A DNA stretch of 13,033 bases, from assembly GCA_002395135.1 (NCBI GenBank), contig DGWC01000106.1, positions 1-13,033 on the forward strand, in the 5' to 3' direction. This document shows positions 6,632-13,033 of the stretch, one piece after another. Made by a program: the position numbers and the translations under genes. The notes beneath the pieces were generated by a model, which was not told the origin of the DNA, searched no databases, and saw nothing but the letters and a program-made list of their open reading frames with translations. Within the stretch, counting starts at the first letter, position 1, and every line of letters starts with the position of its first letter. The DNA is from Prevotella sp. UBA4268. Its GTDB lineage: Bacteria; Bacteroidota; Bacteroidia; Bacteroidales; Bacteroidaceae.

Positions 6632-8476
6632 CTATTCAACAGTAACTGATTTTGCCAAATTCCTTGGCTGGTCAACATCTTTGCCTTTACAAACGGCAAT
6701 ATGATATGCCAGCAATTGAAGAGGAATGGTAACGATTAACGGTTCAAGACACTCAAGTGTATCGGGAATCTCGATCACCTCGTCGGCAATCTTGCTGATG
6801 GTTGCATCGCCTTTGCTTACCAAGGCGATGACTTTTCCCTTTCGTGCCTTTATCTCCTGGATGTTGCTCAGCACTTTCTCATACATGGCATTGTGAGTGG
6901 CGATAACCACCACAGGCATATCCGAGTCGATGAGTGCTATCGGTCCATGCTTCATCTCGGCAGCAGGATAGCCCTCGGCATGGATATAACTGATTTCTTT
7001 CAGTTTCAATGCGCCTTCCAAGGCTACCGGATAACTGAAACCACGACCAAGATAAAGGAAATTGCGTGCATACGTGAAGATACGACTCAACAGGGCTATC
7101 TGGCCGTTGAGTTCCAGCACTTCCTTCATTTTATCTGGTATCAGGCTCAGTTCTTTTACGATATCGAGATAGACATCGTCGGCTACCGTGCCGCGTTCCT
7201 TGCCTAATGCCAATGCCAACATGGTGAGAACAGTGACCTGTCCGGTAAATGCCTTTGTGGAAGCAACACCTATTTCTGGTCCCACATGTATATATGAACC
7301 GGTGTGCGTGGCACGCGGTATGCTCGAACCAATCGCATTGCAGATACCATAGATAAAGGCTCCCTTTCGTCTTGCCAACTCCACGGCAGCCAAGGTGTCG
7401 GCTGTTTCGCCACTTTGCGATATGGCAATGACCACATCTTTGTCGGTAACAACTGGATTCCGGTATCTGAATTCGGAAGCATACTCCACCTCAACTGGGA
7501 TTCGGCACAGGTTTTCAAGAATCTGCTTTCCTATCAACCCCGCATGCCAGGATGTGCCGCATGCCACAATGATGATGCGCTGTGCATTCAGCAACTGCTC
7601 TTTGTTGTCGATTACAGCACTCAGCGTAACATTGTTTGCCTCGACATTCACCCTGCCCCGCATGCAATTGGTAAGACATTCAGGCTGCTCGAAGATTTCT
7701 TTCAGCATGAAATGCGGATATCCACCCTTCTCTATCTGACCCAGACTGATATCAACCGTTTTTATTTCCGGCGAGAGCGTATTGTTGTAGATGTTCACAA
7801 CCTTGAGTTCTTTGCCACGCTGAATGACGGCAATGTTTCCGTCTTCAAGATAAACCACCTGGTCTGTGTACTCAATGATTGGGCTTGCATCTGAACCAAG
7901 GAAGAACTCATTCTCGCCAATACCCACAACCAGGGGACTTTGTTTCCTTGCTGCGATAATGGTATCAGGATTGCGCTTGTCAAGTAGCGCTATCGCATAG
8001 GCACCAATTACTTCGTGCAACACCAACTGGATGGCGGTAAGCAAATCCAGTTTCTTCCGGTTCTGAACATACTCCACGAACTGAACGAGCACCTCCGTGT
8101 CTGTATCGCTCTTGAATTGAATGCCTTTTGCCTGAAGTTTTACCTTCAGGTCGGCATAGTTTTCAATAATGCCATTGTGAATAATGGCCAGGTTCTTTGA
8201 CTCAGAATAGTGCGGATGAGCGTTGAGCGACGACGGTTCGCCATGGGTGGCCCACCGTGTATGCGCAATGCCAACTGTGCCGGAAATATCCTTGTCAACA
8301 CAGAATCCCTCAAGATCACTAACCTTTCCTTTCGTCTTATATACATTCAACTCACCCTGTTCATTCAAAAGTGCAACGCCTGCACTATCGTAACCACGAT
8401 ACTCCAAGCGTTGCAATCCTTTGATTAATATGGGGTAAGCCTCTCTCTTTCCTATATAGCCTACGATACCACACAT
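6632..8476 (-). CDS. glmS: Glutamine-fructose-6-phosphate aminotransferase (isomerizing)
   Basis: This enzyme makes glucosamine-6-phosphate from fructose-6-phosphate and glutamine, the entry step to UDP-GlcNAc for peptidoglycan, lipid A and surface polysaccharide. The 614 residues match the family length. The protein starts MCGIVGYIG, so Cys becomes the N-terminal nucleophile after Met removal. The class II amidotransferase domain covers about 1-220, with EYRGYDSAG near 25, HTRWATHG near 72 and HNGIIENY near 100. Two SIS sugar-isomerase domains follow, with CGTSWHAG, SQSGETADT, an EGALKLKE motif with a following HAEGYPAAEMKHGP segment, and the terminal LAKSVTVE that carries the active-site Lys. 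No residue departs from expectation. It starts 12 bases after the stop of the export lipoprotein gene, leaving no room for a glmS ribozyme leader and suggesting co-transcription from the promoter at 9309-9340. Confidence 0.98.
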   Translation of the reverse strand: MCGIVGYIGKREAYPILIKGLQRLEYRGYDSAGVALLNEQGELNVYKTKGKVSDLEGFCVDKDISGTVGIAHTRWATHGEPSSLNAHPHYSESKNLAIIHNGIIENYADLKVKLQAKGIQFKSDTDTEVLVQFVEYVQNRKKLDLLTAIQLVLHEVIGAYAIALLDKRNPDTIIAARKQSPLVVGIGENEFFLGSDASPIIEYTDQVVYLEDGNIAVIQRGKELKVVNIYNNTLSPEIKTVDISLGQIEKGGYPHFMLKEIFEQPECLTNCMRGRVNVEANNVTLSAVIDNKEQLLNAQRIIIVACGTSWHAGLIGKQILENLCRIPVEVEYASEFRYRNPVVTDKDVVIAISQSGETADTLAAVELARRKGAFIYGICNAIGSSIPRATHTGSYIHVGPEIGVASTKAFTGQVTVLTMLALALGKERGTVADDVYLDIVKELSLIPDKMKEVLELNGQIALLSRIFTYARNFLYLGRGFSYPVALEGALKLKEISYIHAEGYPAAEMKHGPIALIDSDMPVVVIATHNAMYEKVLSNIQEIKARKGKVIALVSKGDATISKIADEVIEIPDTLECLEPLIVTIPLQLLAYHIAVCKGKDVDQPRNLAKSVTVE

Positions 8477-8488
8477 ATTTTTCTGTTT

Positions 8489-9280
8489 TTATTTGACGAT
8501 ACTTACTACAAGCGTTGCCATTGACGTTAAGAAACTGATGACAGAAAACCATATTGAAACAGAATTAATGGCGGTTGAATCAATCTTCGTCTTATTCGGC
8601 TCAACATATACGATGTCGTTCTGCTGCAGGTAATAATAAGGAGATGTGATGATATCTGCCTTATTGAGGTTCAGCGTATGAATCTCTTTCTTGCCCTTGG
8701 CATCAACACGAATGAGTTGAACATTGTCTCGTTTTCCATACATCGTGAGGTCGCCAGCCTGCGCAATCGCCTCAAGAATGTTAATCTTTTCCTGGTCAAC
8801 CTTGATGGTTCCTGGTCTGCTCACCTCACCTAATACTGTGACTCTATAACTTGACATTTCAACGGTAACGACAGGATTCTCAGTCTTCGACAGATATGGA
8901 GTAATCTTTTCTTTTATCATTTGCTCACTCTCACGCTTGGTGAGACCCGCCATGTGGAGCGTTCCTACTAACGGGAAATTGATGTTTCCATCATTATCAA
9001 CAAGGTACTGCAACTGATTGTTGGAACCACCAGAAGAACCTTGATAGCCACCCTTACCTGGATTGAAAGGCTTTGCCGCATCCGGATCGGTTGCACTCAC
9101 GGTAATAGTCAGCAAGTCTTTAGGCATGATTCTGGCGTCATACAGATACTGCGAATTCTCCAGATTCAATGTATCTGCGCCTTGTAAATAAACGATTCTC
9201 TTTGTGCTTCCACAACTATTCAGAAGCAAAGCCATTGCGAATATCAAAAATGGCAGAGTGAACGATGCTTTACGTGTCAT
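8489..9280 (-). CDS. Wza-type polysaccharide export lipoprotein
   Basis: This belongs to the outer-membrane polysaccharide export (Wza/EpsA-like) family, which forms or gates the channel for capsule or exopolysaccharide. ATG at 9280 gives 263 residues beginning with a lipoprotein signal: basic start, hydrophobic core about 7-20, lipobox Leu-Asn-Ser-Cys with Cys23. Longer reading frames would cross the promoter and the uxaC terminator. The Poly_export domain covers about 45-145 (ARIMPKDLLTITV near 49; NGNINFPLVG-like segment near 98). A SLBB-type beta-grasp domain covers about 146-200 (VTVLGEVSRPGTI near 147). A hydrophobic segment at about 238-261 probably spans the outer membrane. A Gly/Ser/Asn-rich loop at about 74-90 sits in the export domain. 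No Wzc-like chain-length kinase or glycosyltransferase lies nearby; the next gene is glmS, 12 bases away. Confidence 0.9.
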   Translation of the reverse strand: MTRKASFTLPFLIFAMALLLNSCGSTKRIVYLQGADTLNLENSQYLYDARIMPKDLLTITVSATDPDAAKPFNPGKGGYQGSSGGSNNQLQYLVDNDGNINFPLVGTLHMAGLTKRESEQMIKEKITPYLSKTENPVVTVEMSSYRVTVLGEVSRPGTIKVDQEKINILEAIAQAGDLTMYGKRDNVQLIRVDAKGKKEIHTLNLNKADIITSPYYYLQQNDIVYVEPNKTKIDSTAINSVSIWFSVISFLTSMATLVVSIVK

Positions 9281-9308
9281 TGAGTTGTCTTTTATAACAA
9301 ATTTTCTG

Positions 9309-9340
9309 CAAAAGTACAGTATTTCTGCGATACTTGCAAA
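9309..9340 (-). promoter_or_regulatory. Bacteroidetes-type promoter for export lipoprotein-glmS
   Basis: On the minus strand there is TTTG (9340-9337), exactly 20 bases, then TACTTTTG (9316-9309). This matches the -33 TTTG / -7 TAnnTTTG promoter of the Bacteroidetes primary sigma factor without mismatch. Transcription would start near 9302, giving a leader of about 22 bases before ATG at 9280. Confidence 0.85.
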
Positions 9341-9356
9341 TATTTTGTCAACAATA

Positions 9357-9388
9357 TAAAATCCCGATGAAAAAAAATCATCGGGATT
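9357..9388 (-). terminator. Terminator hairpin after uxaC
   Basis: A perfect 11-bp inverted repeat (9360-9370 with 9378-9388, arms AATCCCGATGA and TCATCGGGATT) has a 7-base loop that is all A on the plus strand. It begins 7 bases after the uxaC stop. The trailing U run on the minus strand is short, so it may be a moderate terminator. It separates uxaC from the promoter of the export lipoprotein gene. Confidence 0.8.
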
Positions 9389-9395
9389 ATTTAGA

Positions 9396-10796
9396 TTAGA
9401 AATTGAAATAATTCTTTGCGTTATAGTAACTGATATCTTCAACCATGCGATACAAGTTTTCTTTGTCATCCGGAAGAAGACCTTTCTCCACATCATTGCC
9501 AAGCAGATTGCAAAGCAAACGGCGGAAATACTCATGTCGCGGATAACTCAGGAATGAACGACTGTCGGTAAGCATTCCCACGAAACGGCTCAAAAGCCCC
9601 AATACGGAAAGTGCATCCATCTGACGTGTCATGCCATCCAACTGGTCGTTGAACCACCAACCAGAACCAAACTGAATCTTACCCGGGCAAGAACCATCCT
9701 GGAAATTACCCAACATCGTGGCGATAACTTCATTGGCGCATGGATTCAATGTATATAATATGGTACGCGTGAGTTTTCCTTCCGTGTTAAGTTCATCAAG
9801 GAAATGTGCCATTGCCTTAGCCGTTGTGAATTCTCCAATGGAGTCGAAACCGCAGTCAACGCCTAAACGGTCGTGCATAACGGTGTTATTGTCACGAATA
9901 GCACCATAATGATACTGCTGTGTCCAGTTGCTGTCATAATCCATTTCAGCACAAAGTTTCAGGAAGCAGTGCTTGTATTGGCGCACTTCAAACTCTGACA
10001 AGGCCTGACGACGCATGGCTTTCTCGAAAATAGTTTCTATCTGGCTGTCGGTATATGGCTCATCGTAGAACTCCTCAATGCCGTGATCAGACAGACGGCT
10101 GCCGTTGGCGTGGAAGAAATCATGACGTTTCTGAAGCGCATCCATCATATCCTTGAATGTATTAATTGTCACGCCAGCCACTTCACCTAATTTATTCACA
10201 TAGTCAGCATACTCTGGCTTGTCGATATTCATTGCCTTGTCAGGACGCCATGCAGGAATCATCCTGATTTCAAAGCCGCTCTCAATGGTCTGTTTGTGAT
10301 ATCTCAGGTCATCTACAGGGTCGTCTGTCGTGCAAACAGTCTCCACATGATAATGGCGCATCAGTCCACGTGCAGTGAATTCAGGCTGCTTCAGTTTTTC
10401 ATTACATTCGTCGAAAATCTCACGAGCAGTCTTCGGACTCAACAGTTTGTCAATACCAAAAGCCGTTTTCAACTCCAGATGTGTCCAGTGATAAAGTGGA
10501 TTGCGGAATGTATAAGGCACGGTCTCTGCCCACTTTTCGAATTTCTCCCAGTCAGAGGTGTCTTTTCCTGTGCAATACTTTTCATCAACACCATTGGTGC
10601 GCATGGCTCTCCATTTGTAATGGTCACCACCAAGCCATAGTTCTGTAATACTTCTGAACTGATGATCATTTGCAACCATTTCAGGAATCAGATGACAATG
10701 ATAGTCGATAATTGGCATTTTGGCCGCATGGTTGTGAAAAAGGTCCTGCGCGGTAGATGTCTCGAGCAGGAAATTGGAATCCATAAACTGCTTCAT
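9396..10796 (-). CDS. uxaC: Glucuronate/galacturonate isomerase
   Basis: It interconverts D-glucuronate with D-fructuronate and D-galacturonate with D-tagaturonate, the first intracellular step in using uronic acids from pectin, glycosaminoglycans or xylan side chains. The 466 residues match E. coli UxaC in length and in remembered sequence along the whole chain: DYHCHL at 31-36 (amidohydrolase-fold His pair), GGDHYKWRAMRTNGV near 56, NPLYHWTHLEL near 98, TTDDPVDD near 155, WRPDKA near 181, QQYHYGA near 288, FGSGWWFNDQ near 376 and LLSRFVGMLTDSRSFLSY near 396. ATG at 10796 matches the E. coli start; Met5 is an alternative. None of the usual partners (uxaA, uxaB, uxuA, uxuB, kdg genes) is beside it. 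It appears to be transcribed alone, with its own promoter and a terminator. Confidence 0.97.
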   Translation of the reverse strand: MKQFMDSNFLLETSTAQDLFHNHAAKMPIIDYHCHLIPEMVANDHQFRSITELWLGGDHYKWRAMRTNGVDEKYCTGKDTSDWEKFEKWAETVPYTFRNPLYHWTHLELKTAFGIDKLLSPKTAREIFDECNEKLKQPEFTARGLMRHYHVETVCTTDDPVDDLRYHKQTIESGFEIRMIPAWRPDKAMNIDKPEYADYVNKLGEVAGVTINTFKDMMDALQKRHDFFHANGSRLSDHGIEEFYDEPYTDSQIETIFEKAMRRQALSEFEVRQYKHCFLKLCAEMDYDSNWTQQYHYGAIRDNNTVMHDRLGVDCGFDSIGEFTTAKAMAHFLDELNTEGKLTRTILYTLNPCANEVIATMLGNFQDGSCPGKIQFGSGWWFNDQLDGMTRQMDALSVLGLLSRFVGMLTDSRSFLSYPRHEYFRRLLCNLLGNDVEKGLLPDDKENLYRMVEDISYYNAKNYFNF

Positions 10797-10849
10797 AGTT
10801 TGTTTTTTATTTAAATGATATATTAAGATTATATTTTTGTAATTTTACG

Positions 10850-10857
10850 CAAATATA
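10850..10857 (-). promoter_or_regulatory. Probable -7 element of the uxaC promoter
   Basis: TATATTTG on the minus strand (10857-10850) fits TAnnTTTG and would start transcription near 10843, giving an AU-rich leader of about 47 bases to ATG at 10796. The -33 position 20 bases upstream (10881-10878) reads CTTC, a poor match, so the promoter may be weak or activator-dependent. Confidence 0.55.
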
Positions 10858-10866
10858 CTCATTTTT

Positions 10867-10898
10867 TTTGGAACTATGAAGTTTTTAAAGTATATTTG
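10867..10898 (+). promoter_or_regulatory. Bacteroidetes-type promoter for ansA-rbr
   Basis: TTTG at 10867-10870, a spacer of exactly 20 bases, then TATATTTG at 10891-10898: a perfect match to -33 TTTG / -7 TAnnTTTG. Transcription would begin near 10905, leaving a leader of only about 15 bases before the ansA ATG. It overlaps the likely uxaC promoter on the other strand. Confidence 0.85.
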
Positions 10899-10919
10899 CA
10901 CAAATAAATTACGTAAACG

Positions 10920-11981
10920 ATGTCGTACAACAAAAACACATGTATTAGGAACCGTAGCAACCGGGTACTGCTGATTTACACCGGTGGTACCATTGGTATG
11001 GGAAAGAACCCCAAGACCAATGCTTTGGAACCTCTCGACTTTAATCATCTGATATCACAGATTCCCGAATTCTCATCTATTAAGACCGGTATTGATGTTT
11101 ATCAATTCACACCGCCCATCGATTCATCTGACATGACGCCCAATCTATGGACGCAACTGGTGAGAATTATCAATGACAAATACGAACAATATGACGGTTT
11201 CGTGATTCTTCATGGTACAGACACGATGGCTTTCACTGCCTCTGCCTTGTCGTTTATGATGGAGAACCTGACAAAACCTGTTATTCTAACCGGCTCACAA
11301 CTCCCAATCGGGCAATTAAGAACCGACGGAAAAGAGAATCTCGTGACAAGTATTGAAATTGCAGCCGCACATCACGACGACGGAACGCCTGTTGTTCCCG
11401 AAGTTTGCATTTATTTCAGCGGCCGCCTTCTGCGTGGAAACCGCTCAACGAAGATGAATGCCGACGGTTTCAATGCGTTTGACTCGTTCAATTTCCCACA
11501 TCTTGCCGATGCCGGTATATCCATTGTTTATCACGAAGAGTATATCCTGCATCCCGATTTCAACCGGCCAATGATTCCTCATTATTCAACAGACCCTAAC
11601 GTAGTGGTATTCACCCTATTCCCAGGCATACAAGACAACATTGTCAGACACATGCTGGAGGCGCCTGAGTTGCGGGGAATCGTGATGAGGACATACGGAA
11701 GCGGCAATGCTCCGCAGCGGCCATGGCTATTGAAAATGCTGAAAGAAGCCAGCGACCGCGGTGTAAATATCATCAACATCAGCCAATGCGCTGCAGGAAC
11801 CGTAGAAATGGCCCGCTATGACACGGGATATCAGTTAAAAAACGCTGGTGTCATCAGTGGATACGACAGCACGGTTGAGAGCGCCGTGGCCAAACTGATG
11901 CACCTTCAGGGCACCTATGCCGACCCGTTGATGGTGAGAAACGGCATGAACTGCAACATGCGCGGTGAGATTTCCATATAA
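10920..11981 (+). CDS. ansA: L-asparaginase, type I (cytoplasmic)
   Basis: It hydrolyses L-asparagine to aspartate and ammonia. The 353 residues fit the type I family (E. coli AnsA about 338). Both asparaginase signatures are present: TGGTIGM at 21-27, with nucleophile Thr24, and LHGTDTMAFTAS at 97-108, with the second catalytic Thr100/Asp101. IDSSDMTP near 67, the LTGSQLPIGQLRTDGKEN segment near 123 (Lys138) and SGRLLRGNRSTK near 166 also match. There is no signal peptide, so the enzyme is cytoplasmic, unlike the secreted high-affinity type II enzymes. The start follows the predicted transcription start by about 15 bases. rbr follows after 36 bases with no terminator or clear promoter between, so the two are probably one transcript. 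The first 15 residues are an uncharacteristic polar extension before the core strand. Confidence 0.96.
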   Translation: MSYNKNTCIRNRSNRVLLIYTGGTIGMGKNPKTNALEPLDFNHLISQIPEFSSIKTGIDVYQFTPPIDSSDMTPNLWTQLVRIINDKYEQYDGFVILHGTDTMAFTASALSFMMENLTKPVILTGSQLPIGQLRTDGKENLVTSIEIAAAHHDDGTPVVPEVCIYFSGRLLRGNRSTKMNADGFNAFDSFNFPHLADAGISIVYHEEYILHPDFNRPMIPHYSTDPNVVVFTLFPGIQDNIVRHMLEAPELRGIVMRTYGSGNAPQRPWLLKMLKEASDRGVNIINISQCAAGTVEMARYDTGYQLKNAGVISGYDSTVESAVAKLMHLQGTYADPLMVRNGMNCNMRGEISI

Positions 11982-12017
11982 TGGCAGATTATTAACTCCA
12001 AATAAAACGAAAGCATT

Positions 12018-12560
12018 ATGAAAGAATTAAAAGGAACAAAAACAGAAAAGAATCTTCAGGAAGCATTTGCTGGCGAATCAATGGCTCGCAACAAGTATTC
12101 GTATTTTGCAAGCAAAGCCAAGAAAGACGGGTATGTTCAGATTGCAGCCATCTTCGAAGAGACCGCTGCCAACGAAAAGGAACATGCAAAAATGTGGTAT
12201 AAACTTCTCAACGGTGGTAAGGTGAGCGACACCGAGACAAACCTTGAGGCTGCTGCCGGCGGAGAGAATTTCGAATGGACAGACATGTATGCGCGCATGG
12301 CAAAGGAAGCACGCGAAGAAGGTTTCGATGAAATTGCTGAGAAATTCGAAGGTGTTGCAGCCATTGAGAAAGAGCACGAGGAGCGTTATCGCAAACTGCT
12401 GAAGAACATTCGCGACAAAAAAGTGTTCTCGAAAGACGGTGACGTAATCTGGCAGTGTGCCAACTGCGGACATATCGTTATTGGCAAGCAGGCTCCCGAG
12501 GTATGTCCTGTTTGCGACCATCCCCGGTCTTACTTCCAGGTAAAAGCAGAAAACTACTAA
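12018..12560 (+). CDS. rbr: Rubrerythrin
   Basis: This is a cytoplasmic non-haem iron peroxidase that reduces hydrogen peroxide with electrons from its rubredoxin domain; it is a hallmark of anaerobes and microaerophiles. The 180 residues comprise a ferritin-like four-helix domain (about 1-138) and a C-terminal rubredoxin domain (about 142-180). Di-iron ligands are visible: Glu20, Glu53-x-x-His56, Glu97, and Glu117-x-x-His120. The rubredoxin iron is held by Cys147-x-x-Cys150 and Cys163-x-x-Cys166. All expected ligands are present, so the protein should be active. It lies 36 bases after ansA and ends at a terminator; sharing a transcript with ansA is likely, although a separate oxidative-stress promoter inside ansA cannot be excluded. 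Confidence 0.98.
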   Translation: MKELKGTKTEKNLQEAFAGESMARNKYSYFASKAKKDGYVQIAAIFEETAANEKEHAKMWYKLLNGGKVSDTETNLEAAAGGENFEWTDMYARMAKEAREEGFDEIAEKFEGVAAIEKEHEERYRKLLKNIRDKKVFSKDGDVIWQCANCGHIVIGKQAPEVCPVCDHPRSYFQVKAENY

Positions 12561-12573
12561 TTAATAAAAAGAG

Positions 12574-12607
12574 AAAGGTGAGCAAAAAATGCCCACCTTT
12601 TTCATTT
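12574..12607. terminator. Bidirectional terminator between rbr and rpsP
   Basis: Arms 12574-12584 and 12590-12600 pair (AAAGGTG with CACCTTT, then GCA with TGC) around a 5-base loop. The internal position 12581/12593 is a G-U pair on the minus strand and an A-C mismatch on the plus strand, so the fold is slightly better for rpsP. T-rich stretches follow in both directions (12598-12607 on plus; 12573-12561 on minus). It serves the convergent rbr and rpsP genes. Confidence 0.88.
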
Positions 12608-12628
12608 CTTCCAGATAAAGAAAAAACT

Positions 12629-13033
12629 TTAAGCCTCTGCAGGTGCTTCTTCTGCTGCAGGTTCTGCTTCAGCCTCTGCCTGTGCAGCAGCCTGAGCAGC
12701 CTTCTTTTCTGCAACTTTTTGTGCAATAGCCTCATTGATTTTCTTCTCTGCCTCCAATTCCTTGGCGACACTTTCTTTCTTTGCTTTGGCTGCTTGCTCG
12801 CGAACTGCATTGAAACCTTTCTCCTTTGCCTCTTTCCATGCATCGAACTTGCGCTGTGCTGCCTCCTCGTCAAATGCGCCTTTGCGAACACCGCCGCGCA
12901 GATGCTTCATCAGGTAAACACCTTCGTTGCTAAGAATGTTACGAACTGTGTCTGTAGGCTGTGCGCCTGTCTCTACCCAGTAGAGTGCACGGTCGAAATT
13001 CAAATCTACTGTGGCAGGATTGGTGTTGGGATT
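12629..13033 (-). CDS. rpsP: 30S ribosomal protein S16, 5' end cut by window
   Basis: This is a small-subunit assembly protein. The visible 134 residues start mid-protein, and the frame stays open to the window edge: [19 protein letters not shown] is the conserved middle of S16, so the true start lies right of 13033. Conserved S16 features follow: [17 protein letters not shown], then a core ending near the GVYLMKHL segment. After it comes a charged helical tail of roughly 85-90 residues, rich in Ala, Glu and Lys and ending in an Ala/Glu/Pro repeat; S16 in E. coli has only 82 residues in all. Tail extensions of this composition are common in Bacteroidota S16, as I recall. The gene ends at a terminator shared with rbr. 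Confidence 0.95.
   Translation of the reverse strand, partial: NPNTNPATVDLNFDRALYWVETGAQPTDTVRNILSNEGVYLMKHLRGGVRKGAFDEEAAQRKFDAWKEAKEKGFNAVREQAAKAKKESVAKELEAEKKINEAIAQKVAEKKAAQAAAQAEAEAEPAAEEAPAEA

Noticed and set aside
6586..6699. Upstream extension of the purF-type gene (38 extra residues)
   Set aside because: It would overlap the glmS 3' end and read through the terminator hairpin. The start at 6585 places the catalytic cysteine behind a short propeptide as in Bacillus PurF.
8477..8488. glmS ribozyme or riboswitch leader
   Set aside because: Only 12 bases separate glmS from the gene before it, so there is no room for a structured leader.
9281..9535. Upstream extension of the export lipoprotein gene (85 extra residues)
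   Set aside because: It runs over the uxaC terminator and the promoter at 9309-9340, into uxaC. ATG at 9280 gives a proper lipoprotein signal peptide.
12478..12891. 137-residue Lys/Arg/Gln-rich open frame on the minus strand
   Set aside because: It is an alternative frame of the repetitive rpsP tail and crosses the terminator into rbr antisense; the S16 frame is the conserved one.
12629..13033. S16 with a tail about as long as the protein core as a possible novel fusion
   Set aside because: The tail is low-complexity Ala/Glu/Lys with no domain, and comparable tails are, as I recall, common in S16 of Bacteroidota.

Overview
The window reads as ordinary chromosome of an anaerobic Bacteroidota, most probably a Prevotella-like Bacteroidales. 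This is an inference from gene content and signals: rubrerythrin, a lone glucuronate isomerase (UxaC), a Wza-type export lipoprotein, a ribosomal protein S16 with a long Ala/Glu/Lys tail, weak or absent Shine-Dalgarno sequences, and promoters of the Bacteroidetes form TTTG-N20-TAnnTTTG in place of -35/-10 boxes. There is no tRNA, rRNA, IS element, CRISPR array or phage gene. Gene density is high and no gap exceeds about 210 bases.

Layout. On the far left, a 53-residue lipoprotein gene (+) ends in a clear terminator (217-250). A 56-base imperfect inverted repeat (283-338) follows. Then comes a long run of minus-strand genes, read right to left: uxaC (10796-9396), a terminator hairpin, a promoter, a Wza-like polysaccharide export lipoprotein (9280-8489), glmS (8476-6632), a terminator-like hairpin, a purF-type gene (6585-4744), carA (4737-3664) and carB (3624-397). 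On the right, ansA and rbr run on the plus strand from a promoter that mirrors the uxaC promoter. They end at a bidirectional terminator facing rpsP (minus strand, cut by the window edge).

How the genes fit together. glmS, purF and carA/carB are consecutive glutamine-dependent enzymes that send the amide nitrogen of glutamine into amino sugars, purines and pyrimidines/arginine. The export lipoprotein 12 bases upstream of glmS probably shares its transcript and links hexosamine supply to surface polysaccharide. CarA and CarB both look more like the animal CAD/CPS1 type than the E. coli type. The PurF-type protein is about 100-150 residues longer than usual and has changed active-site residues.

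Nothing here is an obviously new defence, mobile or secondary-metabolite system. The points most worth a second look are the amidotransferase cluster with its internal terminator just before purF, the divergent PurF, the eukaryote-like carbamoyl-phosphate synthetase, the inverted repeat downstream of carB, and the mirrored divergent promoters.
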